Shown: positions 9,347-19,942 of the stretch, one piece after another
Position numbering within the stretch: position 1 is the stretch's first letter
Layout of the letters: the number at the start of each line of letters is the position of its first letter
Assembly (NCBI RefSeq): GCF_900108485.1
Contig: NZ_FNXF01000011.1
Span: 62,001-126,000, forward strand
Direction: 5' to 3'
DNA: 64,000 bases
Source of the DNA: Rheinheimera pacifica
GTDB taxonomy: Bacteria > Pseudomonadota > Gammaproteobacteria > Enterobacterales > Alteromonadaceae
The notes under the pieces: model-generated
Seen by the model: the letters and a program-made list of their open reading frames with translations, nothing else
What the model was told of the DNA's origin: nothing
Databases searched by the model: none
Translations under genes and position numbers: made by a program

Positions 9347-10247
9347 CGAAACCTTCAGGGCTGGCATTTTCACCACGCAGCCGGGCCATTTCTAACCGGG
9401 CATAACGGTGCTCAACAAACTCAAATACATTCGTTGCCAGTACTTTTTTGTAGTACTCCAGCGCCTGCTCGGGTTGTTGCTTGCTGTCATGCCACTTAGC
9501 CAGATAGAAATACACTTCACATAAGCGCTCTGCCAGTAATTGCGGGCCAGATAAATCCTGCATTACCGAGTCCAGTAAAGCACGCTCTGTCATCTCGCCG
9601 GCCAGAAACCGCACAATATTGGTAGACCACTCAGCCTGATCCAATATTTGGGCACGCTGCTGCAATTGCTGCTTCGCCTGCTCTGCTGACTGCTCATTTT
9701 GCGCCAGATATAACCAGATCACCCGGTAAGCATCTGTTGGTTTTAACGCCAGAAAACGTTCAAAATCGCCTACAGCCAATTCTGTCTTACCGGCATAATA
9801 CAGTGCTATACCACGGTTTAAATAAGCAAACTCGTGCTCAGGTGCCAGCTCCAGCGCAGAATCAAAAGCTTCGTATGCCGAATCAAAATCACCGCTAACG
9901 GTATGATGAATGCCAACAAAGTTGTACGCATCTGCCATATCGGGTTTTAACCGCAAAGCTCTTAAAAAATCCAGCCGTGCCAGCGAGCGCAGGCCAACAC
10001 TGTCATACATTACACCGCGGTCGTAATACAGCTGGGCAGATTGCTCTTCTGATAACTCGGCGCGATACAAAATTTCAGTTAAGCGGGCGATAGCCAGTTC
10101 AGTACGGTAAGACACCGCCAGAGGCTCTGGCGTTAGCCAGCCTCCGGTGGTGGCCGACTGAGTGGTTGCACAACCACCCAGCAATGTCACCAGCAGCGCT
10201 AACGGCGCTGCCCGGCGTAACAGCCTATCAGGCATTTTCTTCAACAT
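9336..10247 (-). CDS. nlpI: NlpI, TPR lipoprotein
   Basis: An outer-membrane lipoprotein adaptor; in Escherichia NlpI brings the Prc protease to the endopeptidase MepS and scaffolds peptidoglycan hydrolases. The 303-residue protein has a lipobox VTLLGGC (Cys26) and tetratricopeptide repeats, e.g. [40 protein letters not shown] and [20 protein letters not shown]. Position directly after pnp is the conserved NlpI location. The start overlaps the end of pnp by 20 bp (ATG 10247); ATG 10235 is an equally plausible internal start giving an 8-bp overlap. Confidence 0.93.
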   Translation of the reverse strand: MLKKMPDRLLRRAAPLALLVTLLGGCATTQSATTGGWLTPEPLAVSYRTELAIARLTEILYRAELSEEQSAQLYYDRGVMYDSVGLRSLARLDFLRALRLKPDMADAYNFVGIHHTVSGDFDSAYEAFDSALELAPEHEFAYLNRGIALYYAGKTELAVGDFERFLALKPTDAYRVIWLYLAQNEQSAEQAKQQLQQRAQILDQAEWSTNIVRFLAGEMTERALLDSVMQDLSGPQLLAERLCEVYFYLAKWHDSKQQPEQALEYYKKVLATNVFEFVEHRYARLEMARLRGENASPEGFDEP

Positions 10248-12357
10248 TAGCAGACTCAGTAGCAGGTTTAGCGCTTGCTTCCTTGATACTCAGGCGTACG
10301 CGACCTTGCTTGTCAACTTCAAGTACCTTAACAGCCACTTTCTGGCCAACTGTTAAGTGCTCAGATACATTGTTTACGCGCTCATCAGAGATTTGCGAAA
10401 TATGTACCAAACCATCTTTGCCAGGCAGTACGTTAACAAAAGCACCGAAATCAACGATACGTACTACTTCGCCTTCATAAATGGCACCCACTTCAATCTC
10501 GGCGGTAATAGCGTTGATCTTGTCGATAGCAATTTGTGCCGCTTTTGCTGTAGTTGCCGCAATTTTAATGCTGCCATCATCTTCCAGCTCAATCGTAGTA
10601 CCTGATTCTTCTGTGATTTGACGGATAACAGCGCCACCTTTACCGATAACTTCGCGGATTTTCTCCGGGTTAATCTTCATGGTGTAAATGCGCGGCGCGT
10701 ATTCAGACATCTCTTCACGGTGACCGCTGATTGCCTGGTCCATTACGTTCAGAATATGCAAACGGGCAGCTTTAGCTTGCTTAAGCGCAATTTGCATAAT
10801 TTCTTTGGTAATACCGTCGATTTTAATATCCATTTGCAGTGCGGTAATACCTTCGGTGGTACCAGCTACTTTAAAGTCCATATCGCCTAAGTGATCTTCA
10901 TCACCTAAGATGTCAGACAGCACAACGAAATCGTCGCCTTCTTTTACCAGGCCCATCGCAATACCGGCGACAGAAGCTTTAATAGGTACGCCAGCGTCCA
11001 TTAATGCTAAAGAAGAACCACACACCGATGCCATAGAGCTTGAACCATTAGATTCAGTGATTTCTGATACGATACGTACTGTGTACGGGAAGTCATTGAA
11101 ATCAGGCATTACCGCTAAAACACCACGTTTAGCTAAACGGCCATGGCCGATTTCGCGACGTTTAGGTGAGCCCACCATGCCGGTTTCACCAACACAGTAA
11201 GGAGGGAAGTTGTAGTGCAGCATAAAGGTGTCAGTTTTAGCACTTAACAAGTCGTCGATGTTTTGTGCATCACGTGCCGTACCTAACGTTGCGGTTACCA
11301 GCGCCTGAGTTTCACCGCGGGTAAACAGCGCTGAACCGTGGGTACGTGGTAATACACCGGTCATAACGCTTAAACCACGGATCATTTCCGGGTCACGGCC
11401 GTCAATACGCGGTTCACCTTTGGTGATACGGCCACGTACTACTTTAGATTCCAGCTCGTGGAAAATCTCGCCAACTTCGTTTTTATTCAGCTCTTCGCCT
11501 TCGGCCAGCTCAGCAGTCAGTTTTTCTACTAACGCGGCTTTGATCTCGCCGATACGCTCATAGCGTTTGGCTTTTTCAGTGATCTGATAAGCTTCGCCCA
11601 GTTGCGCGCGTGCCAGACCGTCGATTTTTTCAATTAACGGCAGGTTTTTCGCAGGCGCTTGCCAGTTCCACTTCGGCTTAGCACCTTCAGCAGCAAATTC
11701 GTTTATGGCATTAATGGCAGTTTGCATTTGCTCATGGCCATACATTACTGCACCAAGCATTACGTCTTCAGACAAAATACCGGCTTCAGATTCAACCATT
11801 AATACCGCACCGGCAGTACCGGCAACCACTAAGTCCAGCTTAGAGCTTTTCAGCTCGTCTTCTGACGGGTTCAGTACATACTGGTTATTGATATAACCAA
11901 CACGGGCTGCACCAATAGGGCCGGCAAATGGAATGCCTGATAACGCCAGCGCTGCAGAAGTACCAATTAACGCTACGATGTCTGGCTGAATTTCTGGCTG
12001 TACTGACACTACAGTGGCAATAACCTGTACTTCGTTGTTGAAGCCTTCAGGGAACAGCGGGCGAATTGGCCGGTCGATTAAACGTGAAGTTAAGGTTTCG
12101 CCTTCAGACGGGCGACCTTCGCGTTTAAAGAAACCGCCCGGGATACGGCCGGCTGCGTACATTTTTTCCTGGTAATTTACCGTTAACGGGAAGAAATCCT
12201 GGCCTGGTTTGGCTTCTTTCTTGCCCACTACCGTTACTAAAACTGACGTATCACCCAGGCTGGCCAGCACTGCGGCATCTGCCTGACGGGCGATAACGCC
12301 GGTTTCTAAGGTGAAAGTATGTTGGCCGAACGGGAATGATTTTACGATGGGAGTCAC
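10228..12357 (-). CDS. pnp: Polyribonucleotide nucleotidyltransferase (PNPase)
   Basis: A 709-residue 3'-5' phosphorolytic exoribonuclease of the RNA degradosome. Order of domains: RNase PH-1 (about 1-145), all-helical linker, RNase PH-2 (about 310-550, with the catalytic region around [17 protein letters not shown]), KH domain ([20 protein letters not shown]) and S1 domain ([20 protein letters not shown]). Length is the family norm. It follows rpsO with a terminator-like hairpin in the gap, so part of its transcription probably reads through or starts in the 12358-12546 interval. In Escherichia, PNPase autoregulates through an RNase III-cleaved leader; a leader of about 150 bp is available here. 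Confidence 0.98.
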   Translation of the reverse strand: MTPIVKSFPFGQHTFTLETGVIARQADAAVLASLGDTSVLVTVVGKKEAKPGQDFFPLTVNYQEKMYAAGRIPGGFFKREGRPSEGETLTSRLIDRPIRPLFPEGFNNEVQVIATVVSVQPEIQPDIVALIGTSAALALSGIPFAGPIGAARVGYINNQYVLNPSEDELKSSKLDLVVAGTAGAVLMVESEAGILSEDVMLGAVMYGHEQMQTAINAINEFAAEGAKPKWNWQAPAKNLPLIEKIDGLARAQLGEAYQITEKAKRYERIGEIKAALVEKLTAELAEGEELNKNEVGEIFHELESKVVRGRITKGEPRIDGRDPEMIRGLSVMTGVLPRTHGSALFTRGETQALVTATLGTARDAQNIDDLLSAKTDTFMLHYNFPPYCVGETGMVGSPKRREIGHGRLAKRGVLAVMPDFNDFPYTVRIVSEITESNGSSSMASVCGSSLALMDAGVPIKASVAGIAMGLVKEGDDFVVLSDILGDEDHLGDMDFKVAGTTEGITALQMDIKIDGITKEIMQIALKQAKAARLHILNVMDQAISGHREEMSEYAPRIYTMKINPEKIREVIGKGGAVIRQITEESGTTIELEDDGSIKIAATTAKAAQIAIDKINAITAEIEVGAIYEGEVVRIVDFGAFVNVLPGKDGLVHISQISDERVNNVSEHLTVGQKVAVKVLEVDKQGRVRLSIKEASAKPATESANVEENA

Positions 12358-12506
12358 GTGTTTGTTTCCTTTACTTAATCGCCTAATTGCGATGTCATTT
12401 TTGTCGTTTAATTCTTACTTAGTATACTCTGTAACCAAAGCGGAAAGATAGTTCAGTCAATCGCTAACTTTAGTGAAAAATAGTCTGCACTCTGGCAAGC
12501 TGAATT

Positions 12507-12535
12507 AAAAAAAGGGGCTTAAAAGCCCCTTTTTT
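12507..12535 (-). terminator. Intrinsic terminator between rpsO and pnp
   Basis: AAAAAAGGGGCTT and AAGCCCCTTTTTT form a symmetric hairpin 11 bp after the rpsO stop. The same position holds the rpsO terminator in Escherichia, where partial readthrough feeds pnp. Confidence 0.9.
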
Positions 12536-12546
12536 ACTTAAACCGA

Positions 12547-12816
12547 TTAACGGCGTAAGCCTAAACGCTCAATCAGTGTGGCGTAACGGCTCTGGTCTTT
12601 ACCTTTTAAGTAATCCAGTAACTTACGACGCTGGCTAACCATACGCAACAAACCACGACGAGAGTGGAAGTCATGCTTGTGCTGGGCAAAGTGGCCCTGC
12701 AGGTGGTTAATAGACGCAGTTAACAGGGCTACCTGTACTTCTGGTGAACCTGTGTCGCCTTGCTTAACAGCGTAGTCAGCAACGATTTTTGCTTTATCAG
12801 CAGCGCTTAAAGACAT
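12547..12816 (-). CDS. rpsO: Ribosomal protein S15
   Basis: Small-subunit protein S15, 89 residues, binding 16S rRNA at the central-domain three-way junction. It begins [15 protein letters not shown] and contains the conserved [21 protein letters not shown] and [20 protein letters not shown] blocks. ATG 12816 (after TTTGGAGTTAAAT) is used rather than the upstream in-frame codon at 12864 because it matches the family start. It lies 127 bp after truB; this leader is where S15 autoregulation acts in Escherichia, but no specific pseudoknot was modelled here. Confidence 0.98.
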   Translation of the reverse strand: MSLSAADKAKIVADYAVKQGDTGSPEVQVALLTASINHLQGHFAQHKHDFHSRRGLLRMVSQRRKLLDYLKGKDQSRYATLIERLGLRR

Positions 12817-12943
12817 ATTTAACTCCAAATGTGAGTGAACTATAGTCAGGGAATCGCCGATCACTCATCCAGCAGACCCCAAAAAATCCGCCGTATAATA
12901 GCATTTTACTGCTTTTTTACAAGGCGTTTCTACTACACCACCC

Positions 12944-13870
12944 TTAGGATAATGTGGCGGTATTTAATAAGCGCCGCGAGCTCAGCACGCCTTGTTCAAC
13001 CTGGCCAATACCAAAGAAGTTATCGCCAGCGCCATGTAGCTTGATGGCGGCAATATCAGCCATTGTTACCTGACAGTTCTGGCCATGCTGTAACCGGTGT
13101 TGCTCTTGCTCTGTCAGGACCAGCTTAGGCATATCGACAATACCGGCGTCCAGCGGTAATAGCAGCGCATCCATGCTGCTAAAATCACCACTGGCATGGC
13201 ATTGTTCTGCCAGTGCATCCAACTGCGGCGGCGTAACCATTTGCGCCGCATGAAAAGGCCCAACCTGAGTACGATGCAACCGGCCAACATGGGCACCACA
13301 GCCCAGCGCTTCGCCAAGGTCATCTATTAAAGTGCGGATATAAGTACCCTTAGAGCAGTGCACAATAAAATCTGCCGTGCTGCCATTGAATGCCAGCAAC
13401 TCAAAGCGAAAAATACTGATAAGCCGGGCTTCGCGCGGTACGGTAATACCCTGACGGGCATAACGGTATAACGGCTGGCCCTGGTACTTCAGCGCCGAAA
13501 ACATGGTAGGCACCTGTAAGATGTCACCACGAAACGCCACCAGCGCCTGTTCCAGTTCAGCCAGGTTAAACTGCACCGGCTTTTCGCTGATCACTTCGCC
13601 TTCAACATCACTGGTGCTGGTACGGACACCAAAGTTAGCCGTTACTAAATAGGTTTTATCGGTATCGAGCAAAAACTGGCTGAACTTGGTAGCTTCGCCA
13701 AAACAGATCGGCAGCAAACCGGACGCCATTGGGTCCAGCGCACCGGTATGACCGGCTTTTTGTGCCTGAAACAGCCAGCGCACGCGCTGTAAAATACCGT
13801 TGCTGCTAACTTCCAGTGGCTTGTCTAACAACAAAATGCCGTTAACGGCCCGGGCATTTTTCCGCGCCAT
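12944..13870 (-). CDS. truB: tRNA pseudouridine55 synthase
   Basis: TruB converts U55 in the T-loop of tRNAs to pseudouridine. The 308-residue protein has the catalytic block AGHTGALDPMASGLLP with the nucleophilic Asp, the YQGQPLYRYARQG region, and the C-terminal TruB/PUA-like segment ending in DNFFGIGQVEQGVLSSRRLL. The start codon overlaps the rbfA stop by one base (TAATG). Order rbfA-truB-rpsO-pnp is conserved. Confidence 0.97.
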   Translation of the reverse strand: MARKNARAVNGILLLDKPLEVSSNGILQRVRWLFQAQKAGHTGALDPMASGLLPICFGEATKFSQFLLDTDKTYLVTANFGVRTSTSDVEGEVISEKPVQFNLAELEQALVAFRGDILQVPTMFSALKYQGQPLYRYARQGITVPREARLISIFRFELLAFNGSTADFIVHCSKGTYIRTLIDDLGEALGCGAHVGRLHRTQVGPFHAAQMVTPPQLDALAEQCHASGDFSSMDALLLPLDAGIVDMPKLVLTEQEQHRLQHGQNCQVTMADIAAIKLHGAGDNFFGIGQVEQGVLSSRRLLNTATLS

Positions 13871-14313
13871 TAGTTTGCCGGCTCGTCGCTGCTGTCTGTA
13901 CTGTCAGCGGCATCGGCCACATCATCCAACGCCTGGCCTGACTGCAGCCGGCGACGATCATCTTCCGCCCGTGCAGTGCTAACTAAGGTTGCCATGCGGA
14001 TACCTTCGTTTAATGACTCGTCAAAGGCAAAGCGAATATGCGGCACAATACGCGCCTGAATGCGTTTACCGATTAAGCTACGGACAAAACCAGAGGCATC
14101 GTTAAGGATCTTAAGGTTGTCTTCAACCTTATCATCAGCCAGGCCTAAAAAAGTAACAAACACTTTGGCGTGCGATAAGTCGCGCGATACCTCAACATCT
14201 GACACCGTAATCATACTGTGCAGGCGCGGATCTTTAATTTCGCGTTGCAGGATCACCGCCATTTCTTTTTTCATTTGCTGCGACAGTCTGTCGACGCGCG
14301 AGAATTCTTTCAT
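13870..14313 (-). CDS. rbfA: Ribosome-binding factor A
   Basis: RbfA is a KH-fold assembly factor that binds the immature 30S subunit and helps mature the 16S rRNA 5' end; it is needed for cold adaptation. The 147-residue protein starts MKEFSRVDRLSQQMKKEMA, the family N-terminus, so ATG 14313 is used rather than an upstream in-frame codon. The LHSMITVSDVEVSRDLSHAKV block matches the family, and it ends in an acidic, Ser/Asp-rich tail (DDVADAADSTDSSDEPAN). A hairpin in the 71-bp gap behind infB may reduce its transcription relative to infB. Confidence 0.96.
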   Translation of the reverse strand: MKEFSRVDRLSQQMKKEMAVILQREIKDPRLHSMITVSDVEVSRDLSHAKVFVTFLGLADDKVEDNLKILNDASGFVRSLIGKRIQARIVPHIRFAFDESLNEGIRMATLVSTARAEDDRRRLQSGQALDDVADAADSTDSSDEPAN

Positions 14314-14341
14314 AACTGTATTTCCACTGTCTGTTGCAGAC

Positions 14342-14368
14342 AAAACAGGGGCCAAAGGCCCCTGTTTT
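14342..14368 (-). terminator. Intergenic hairpin between infB and rbfA (terminator or attenuator)
   Basis: A perfect 12-bp inverted repeat, AAAACAGGGGCC and GGCCCCTGTTTT with an AAA loop, lies 16 bp after the infB stop. The A/T flanks give it intrinsic-terminator form in both directions, although it sits within an operon whose downstream genes need expression. Confidence 0.8.
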
Positions 14369-14384
14369 ATTGCTGCGTTGCCTG

Positions 14385-17069
14385 TTACAGGGTGCGTTCA
14401 ACCTGTATTACTTCAAACACTTCGATCTGATCGCCTTCGCGCACATCGTTGTAGTTCTTCACGCCGATACCACATTCAAAGCCGTTACGTACTTCACTAA
14501 CGTCATCTTTGAAACGACGCAGCGATTCCAGTTCGCCTTCGAAAATAACCACGTTGTCACGCAGTACACGGATAGGCGCATTACGTTTAATGATACCTTC
14601 CGTTACCATACAGCCGGCTATAGCGCCAAACTTAGGTGAACGGAACACATCACGTACCTGCGCCAGGCCGATAATTTGCTGCTTAAACTCAGGCGCTAAC
14701 ATGCCTGTCATGGCGGCACGCACTTCGTCTAACAGCTCATAAATGATGCCGTAGTAACGTAAGTCAAGGCCTTCATCTTCTACCAGTTTACGCGCAGTGC
14801 CATCGGCACGAACGTTAAAGCCGATAACAATCGCAGATGAAGCGGCTGCCAGCGTCACGTCGGTTTCAGTAATACCACCTACGCCGCTACCAACAATTTT
14901 CACTTTCACTTCGTCGGTTGACAGTTTCATCAGTGACTCAGTAATGGCTTCAACCGAACCTTGTACATCAGCTTTCAGTACGATGTTCAGCTCAGACACA
15001 TCGCCTTCAGTCATGTTGGCAAACATATTTTCCAGCTTAGACTTCTGCTGACGCGCTAACTTAACATCACGGAATTTACCCTGACGATACAGTGCCACTT
15101 CACGTGCTTTACGCTCGTCTTTTACTACGGTTACTTCGTCACCGGCTTGTGGTACACCGGATAAACCTAAGATTTCTACCGGAATTGACGGGCCTGCGGT
15201 TTTAATTTCTTTACCGTTTTCGTCACGCATCGCACGGACACGGCCATATTCAAAACCACACAGCACGATTTCGCCCTGTTTCAGCGTACCTTCCTGCACC
15301 AGGATAGACGCTACCGGGCCACGGCCTTTGTCCAGGCGTGATTCAATAACCACACCGCGGGCTAAGCCTTGTTTCACTGCTTTTAATTCCAACAGCTCAG
15401 ATTGGTTCAGGATAGCTTCGAGTAAGTCATCAATACCCATGCCTGATTTTGCCGACACTGGTACAAACTGCGTATCACCGCCCCACTCTTCAGAAATAAC
15501 GTCGTACTGTGACAGCTCGTTACGTACACGATCCGGATCGGCTTCTGGCTTATCCATTTTGTTCACAGCAACCACGATTGGCACACCGGCAGCTTTAGCG
15601 TGCTGGATAGCTTCTTTGGTTTGCGGCATTACGCCATCATCGGCTGCAACTACCAGAATAACAATATCGGTTGCCTTAGCACCACGGGCACGCATTGAGG
15701 TAAACGCCGCGTGGCCTGGTGTATCAAGGAAAGTAACCATACCGCGATCAGTTTCAACATGATAAGCACCGATATGCTGGGTAATACCACCGGCTTCACC
15801 GGCGGCAACTTTCGCTTTACGAATATAATCCAGTAATGAGGTTTTACCGTGGTCAACGTGGCCCATAACCGTTACTACCGGTGCACGGGGCTCCAGATCG
15901 CCTTCGCCCTGACGGTCAGACATTACGGCTTCTTCCAGCTCGTTTTCTTTGGTCAGGGTAAACTTGTGGCCCATTTCTTCACAGACAATAGCCGCAGTTT
16001 CCTGATCAATGACCTGGTTAATGGTTGCCATGGCACCCATTTTCATCATCACTTTAATCACTTCTGACGCTTTAACCGCCATCTTGGCTGCTAATTCAGC
16101 CACAGTGATGGTTTCGCCAATTTTCACTTCACGCTCAACCGGTTGGGCAGGTTTATTAAAACCGTGCTGCATACTGGTTGGGGTTTTCTTTTTCTTTGAA
16201 TGACGGTTAGCACGGTTAAAGGCTTCTTTGTCATTGGCATCGTCTTTTTTCTTGCCTTTAACAACCGGCGCTTTTTTACCTGCACCGCGACGGCCAGCGC
16301 GCTCTTCTTTAGCGTCAACTTCGTCTTCAGCCTGTTTAGCAAATTCATTGCTGGTCAGGTGGTAATCGTCGGTGTCAGCTGGCTTGGCTTTTTCTTCCTG
16401 TGCCCAGCGTTCGCCGTTTTCTTCGGCCAGCTTGCGCGCCGCTTCTGCCTGCTTAGCGGCTTCTTCTTCCAGTTTACGCAGCGCTTCAGCTTCCTGCTGC
16501 TGGCGAATACGCTCAGCTTCTTTACGGGCTTCTTCTTTTGCTGCACGACGGGCCGCTTCTTCCGGATCGTCTTTTAACAACTGAGCCTGTTTAGCATCTT
16601 CACGACGTTTAGCATCGGCGGCTTTGCGCTCTGCTTCTTCTTTCGCTTTAGCTGCAGCAATTTCTTTCGCCTTACGGTCTGCCTCAGCACGGGCGTGATC
16701 AGCTTCTGCACGGGCTTTTTCTTCCGCTGCGCGGGCTTCTTCCTGCGCTTTTAACGTAGCTTCATCAATTATTGGCTTTTTCACATAAGTTTTTTGCTTA
16801 CGTACTTCTACCTGAATTTCACGATTACGGCCTGCACCACCCGCTACGCTAAGCGTGGTTTTTTCTTTGCGTTTTAATGTTAAACGCGCAGGTTCTGCCG
16901 ACTTACCACCATGCTGAGCACTTAAATGTTCCAGCAGGGATTTTTTCTCATCTTCGCTGACTACCTGACCGGCTGCTTTACTGATACCGGCATCAGCGAA
17001 TTGCTGCACTAACCGCTCAACAGTAGTACCGACATCACTGGCTAGCTTTTCTATAGTGACTTCTGCCAT
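14385..17069 (-). CDS. infB: Translation initiation factor IF-2
   Basis: A GTPase that places fMet-tRNA on the 30S subunit and promotes subunit joining. The 894-residue protein has IF2_N (about 1-50), an IF2-associated region, a long charged Ala/Glu/Lys/Arg helical linker (about 100-230), a second IF2_N module (about 315-365) and the G domain with [16 protein letters not shown] and NKMD. EF-Tu-like domain II and the C-terminal IF2 domains that recognise fMet follow. It begins [20 protein letters not shown]. The gene lies 21 bp after nusA in the classic nusA-infB operon. Confidence 0.98.
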   Translation of the reverse strand: MAEVTIEKLASDVGTTVERLVQQFADAGISKAAGQVVSEDEKKSLLEHLSAQHGGKSAEPARLTLKRKEKTTLSVAGGAGRNREIQVEVRKQKTYVKKPIIDEATLKAQEEARAAEEKARAEADHARAEADRKAKEIAAAKAKEEAERKAADAKRREDAKQAQLLKDDPEEAARRAAKEEARKEAERIRQQQEAEALRKLEEEAAKQAEAARKLAEENGERWAQEEKAKPADTDDYHLTSNEFAKQAEDEVDAKEERAGRRGAGKKAPVVKGKKKDDANDKEAFNRANRHSKKKKTPTSMQHGFNKPAQPVEREVKIGETITVAELAAKMAVKASEVIKVMMKMGAMATINQVIDQETAAIVCEEMGHKFTLTKENELEEAVMSDRQGEGDLEPRAPVVTVMGHVDHGKTSLLDYIRKAKVAAGEAGGITQHIGAYHVETDRGMVTFLDTPGHAAFTSMRARGAKATDIVILVVAADDGVMPQTKEAIQHAKAAGVPIVVAVNKMDKPEADPDRVRNELSQYDVISEEWGGDTQFVPVSAKSGMGIDDLLEAILNQSELLELKAVKQGLARGVVIESRLDKGRGPVASILVQEGTLKQGEIVLCGFEYGRVRAMRDENGKEIKTAGPSIPVEILGLSGVPQAGDEVTVVKDERKAREVALYRQGKFRDVKLARQQKSKLENMFANMTEGDVSELNIVLKADVQGSVEAITESLMKLSTDEVKVKIVGSGVGGITETDVTLAAASSAIVIGFNVRADGTARKLVEDEGLDLRYYGIIYELLDEVRAAMTGMLAPEFKQQIIGLAQVRDVFRSPKFGAIAGCMVTEGIIKRNAPIRVLRDNVVIFEGELESLRRFKDDVSEVRNGFECGIGVKNYNDVREGDQIEVFEVIQVERTL

Positions 17070-17090
17070 TTGTGTTGTTACCTCCGTTGA

Positions 17091-18590
17091 CTACTTATTT
17101 TCTTCGCTAAACCAAACGATGTTACGGGCTGCCATAATCATGTCGGCGGCTTGTTGTTCCGACATTGGGGCTATTTCCAGTAAATCGTCTACACCCAGCT
17201 CTGCCAGGTCGTCTAACGTTGTTACCCCTTTACTGGCCAGAACATAGGCCGTGTGGGTATCTAATTCTTTCAGCGCTAACAGCGCTTCAGTGGGTTGTGC
17301 ATCTTCCAGTGATTCTTCACTGGCCAGAGCACGGGTGGTTAATACTGCTTTGGCACGGCCACGCAGCTCTTCCACTGTTGCTTCGTCCAGACCATCAATG
17401 CTTAACAGCTCGCTGATTGGTACATAAGCAATTTCTTCCAGAGTGGAGAAACCTTCATCTACCAGCACATCGGCAAAGTCTTCGTCAATTTCAAGGGCAT
17501 CAACAAATACCTGACGTACCTTGGCGGTCTCTTCCTGGTGCTTTTGCTTCATGGCGCTAACCGACATCACATTCAGTTCCCAGCCGGTAAGCTGGCTGGC
17601 TAAACGTACGTTCTGGCCGTTACGGCCAATGGCCATCGCCAGGTTGGCATCTTCTACCGCGATATCCATTGAATGCGTGTCTTCATCAACGATGATAGAG
17701 GCAACTTCAGCCGGAGCCATGGCATTGATAACAAACTGCGCATCGTTATCGTCATACAGCACAATATCAACCCGCTCACCGGCCAGCTCGTTAGATACCG
17801 CCTGCACACGTGAACCACGCATACCTACACAAGCCCCAACCGGGTCGATACGACGGTCGTTACTTTTAACGGCGATTTTGGCACGCGCACCCGGATCACG
17901 GGCAGCGCCACGCAGTTCGATCATTTCCTCGCCGATTTCAGGCACTTCAATGCGGAACAATTCCAGCAGCATTTCCGGCCGTGAGCGGCTTAAAAACAGC
18001 TGGGCACCACGCGCTTCCGGTTTTACTTCAAACAATAACGCACGGATACGATCGCCTGGACGATAGGTTTCACGCGGTAACATTTCATCGCGGCCTAACA
18101 TGGCTTCAGCATTATTGCCTAAATCAACAATGATGCTGTCACGGTTTACTTTTTTCACCACGCCGGTAACTAACTCACCCACCTGGTCAATATAAGCTTC
18201 TACTACCTGTGAACGCTCGGCTTCACGTACTTTCTGTACGATTACCTGCTTAGCCATCTGGGTAGTGATGCGGTCAAATTCGATAGAGTCAATTTGCTCT
18301 TCGTAGTAATCGCCAATCTTTACCGAAGGATCATCGTACTGCGCCGCCGATAACGTCATTTCGCGGTACGGGTGCTCTTGCACCTGATCATCAGGAATAA
18401 CCTGCCAGCGACGGAAGGTCTCATAAGAGCCTGTCTTACGGTCAATATTAACGCGAACTTCAATATCGCCTTCATTCTTTTTCTTGGTGGCCGCTGCCAG
18501 TGCAAACTCCAGTGCCTGGAAAATTTTTTCCCGTGGCACAGATTTTTCGTTTGAAACTGCATCAACAACTAATAATATTTCTTTTGCCAT
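17091..18590 (-). CDS. nusA: Transcription elongation factor NusA
   Basis: NusA binds RNA polymerase and controls pausing, termination and antitermination. The 499-residue protein contains the N-terminal RNAP-binding domain (starting [20 protein letters not shown]), an S1 domain ([20 protein letters not shown]), two KH domains ([39 protein letters not shown]) and two helix-hairpin acidic repeats at the C-terminus ([37 protein letters not shown]), the full gammaproteobacterial form. It follows rimP by 29 bp. Confidence 0.98.
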   Translation of the reverse strand: MAKEILLVVDAVSNEKSVPREKIFQALEFALAAATKKKNEGDIEVRVNIDRKTGSYETFRRWQVIPDDQVQEHPYREMTLSAAQYDDPSVKIGDYYEEQIDSIEFDRITTQMAKQVIVQKVREAERSQVVEAYIDQVGELVTGVVKKVNRDSIIVDLGNNAEAMLGRDEMLPRETYRPGDRIRALLFEVKPEARGAQLFLSRSRPEMLLELFRIEVPEIGEEMIELRGAARDPGARAKIAVKSNDRRIDPVGACVGMRGSRVQAVSNELAGERVDIVLYDDNDAQFVINAMAPAEVASIIVDEDTHSMDIAVEDANLAMAIGRNGQNVRLASQLTGWELNVMSVSAMKQKHQEETAKVRQVFVDALEIDEDFADVLVDEGFSTLEEIAYVPISELLSIDGLDEATVEELRGRAKAVLTTRALASEESLEDAQPTEALLALKELDTHTAYVLASKGVTTLDDLAELGVDDLLEIAPMSEQQAADMIMAARNIVWFSEENK

Positions 18591-18619
18591 TGTTTGTTGC
18601 CTCGCTTTGCCCCGATACC

Positions 18620-19075
18620 TTAAAACACCGGTACCACGTTTGCTTTATCTACGTTATCCATCAGCAAACGATAGGGTTTGCCATCTACTTCCACTATCAA
18701 CATATCGTCTTCAATAGCTGTTAGTACGCCTTTAAACTTACGCCGGCCATCCTGTGGGATCGCCAGTTTTACTTCAATTTTTTGCCCTACTACCGCCAGA
18801 AAATGTGCGGGCGTAAACAATGGCCGATCCAGACCAGGTGACGATACCTCAAGCAGGTATTCATTTGTTATCGGATCTTCCACATCTAAAATGGCACTGA
18901 CCTCACGACTGACCAGCGCGCAATCGTCAACATTGACACCATCCGCATGATCAATATACAGCCGTAAAGTTGAGTGACGACCAGCCTGCACCAATTCCAG
19001 CCCCAACAACTCAAAGCCTGCGGCTTCAACGGTTGGCAGCAATAACTCTGTCAGTGTCTGTTCTTGCTTAGTCAA
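18620..19075 (-). CDS. rimP: Ribosome maturation factor RimP
   Basis: RimP assists 30S assembly. The 151-residue protein shows the N-terminal domain with [19 protein letters not shown] and [20 protein letters not shown], the [14 protein letters not shown] signature, and a C-terminal SH3-like barrel ending [10 protein letters not shown]. It is the first protein-coding gene of the nusA operon and is preceded by a terminator-like hairpin and tRNA-fMet, as in Escherichia metY-rimP. Confidence 0.97.
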   Translation of the reverse strand: MTKQEQTLTELLLPTVEAAGFELLGLELVQAGRHSTLRLYIDHADGVNVDDCALVSREVSAILDVEDPITNEYLLEVSSPGLDRPLFTPAHFLAVVGQKIEVKLAIPQDGRRKFKGVLTAIEDDMLIVEVDGKPYRLLMDNVDKANVVPVF

Positions 19076-19191
19076 CGAGACCTCCGGAAATTCTGCTGTG
19101 GCAGGTTACTTTGTCAGTAACAGCGGCAACAGCAGTAAATAAAAAAAGGGCGTTTAGCCCATTACTGCGTAAAACTGAGTCTGCAGATACG

Positions 19192-19215
19192 AAAACGCCC
19201 CGAACTAGCGGGGCG
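19192..19215 (-). terminator. Hairpin terminator between tRNA-fMet and rimP
   Basis: On the - strand CGCCCC and GGGGCG pair around a short loop and are followed by TTTT. It lies about 150 bp after tRNA-fMet and 117 bp before rimP. In Escherichia a leaky terminator lies at the equivalent place after metY. A weaker GGGC/GCCC stem preceded by seven A lies at 19141-19160. Confidence 0.75.
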
Positions 19216-19277
19216 AATTGGCATCCAATCAACTAACATATCGCCAATGTTAATTGAAAATCTAATCACTTCATAAG

Positions 19278-19325
19278 AAGTTGGTTGCGGGAGCCCCAAG
19301 ATTTAAGAGCGAACCGACAACCTTC
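19278..19325 (-). pseudogene. Relic of a tRNA-fMet 3' half
   Basis: The 18 bases AAGTTGGTTGCGGGAGCC at 19278-19295 repeat exactly at 19361-19378, the 3' end of the intact tRNA-fMet including its CCA. A second block, GAACCGACAACCTTC (19311-19325), differs by one base from the T-arm/variable region of the intact gene. About eight extra bases separate the two blocks, and no anticodon arm, D arm or 5' half follows. It is best read as a decayed tandem duplicate of the tRNA gene; an old integration scar is possible, but no integrase or second element end is seen. Confidence 0.7.
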
Positions 19326-19364
19326 AGTACTAAAACATAATTAAACTATTTTGTACTGCAAAGT

Positions 19365-19441
<77 letters not shown>

Positions 19442-19515
19442 TCCGTAATTGGCGCTTATTATATAGCGCTGACTGGCTTATCGCAAGCATTGCCTTGGCA
19501 AACTGCTGATAAATT

Positions 19516-19600
19516 TGGTGCCGAGAGCGGGACTTGAACCCGCACGTCCGAAGACACTACCCCCTCAAGATAGCGTGTCTACCAATTTCACCACCTCGGC
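19516..19600 (-). tRNA. leuU: tRNA-Leu (GAG)
   Basis: An 85-nt class II tRNA with a long variable arm (GTAGTGTCTTCGGACGT region), encoded CCA and anticodon loop TTGAGGG, giving anticodon GAG (reads CUC/CUU). It sits 13 bp after secG, the same place as leuU in Escherichia. Confidence 0.97.
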
Positions 19601-19613
19601 TAAATTAAGAGGA

Positions 19614-19940
19614 TTAATTACCTACAGGAATATCGCTGGTATCGTTTTTCTTCTGTTCAACTTGCTCAGTAACAGGTACTGACAAATCATCCCAGGCATC
19701 CACTTTTTTGCTGCCTGCACTGTAGTTACCCAGTACGATACTTAACACAAAAAAGATAGTGGCCAGTACAGTAGTGGTTTTGGTAAGAAAATTACCTGTG
19801 CCTGACGAACCGAACACGGTAGCAGAGGCACCGGCACCAAACGCCGCGCCCATATCAGCACCTTTACCATGCTGAATTAGCACTAAACCGATCAATGCTA
19901 TGGCAACTAACAAATAAACTACTATCAAAATCTCGTACAT
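19614..19940 (-). CDS. secG: Preprotein translocase subunit SecG
   Basis: A 108-residue inner-membrane protein of the SecYEG channel. It starts MYEILIVVYLLVAIALIGLV, with the first membrane helix, then GKGADMGAAFGAGASATVFG and a second helix (VLATIFFVLSIVLGN), followed by a polar tail. ATG 19940 is used because it matches the family N-terminus; an upstream in-frame codon would overlap tpiA. It lies 2 bp after the tpiA stop and just before tRNA-Leu. Confidence 0.96.
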   Translation of the reverse strand: MYEILIVVYLLVAIALIGLVLIQHGKGADMGAAFGAGASATVFGSSGTGNFLTKTTTVLATIFFVLSIVLGNYSAGSKKVDAWDDLSVPVTEQVEQKKNDTSDIPVGN

Positions 19941-19942
19941 GC

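Noticed and set aside
16200..16577. A 125-codon hydrophobic frame opposite infB
   Set aside because: It is the complement of the Ala/Glu/Lys-rich linker of IF-2; repetitive GAA/GCT codons read backwards give Phe/Ser-rich sequence.
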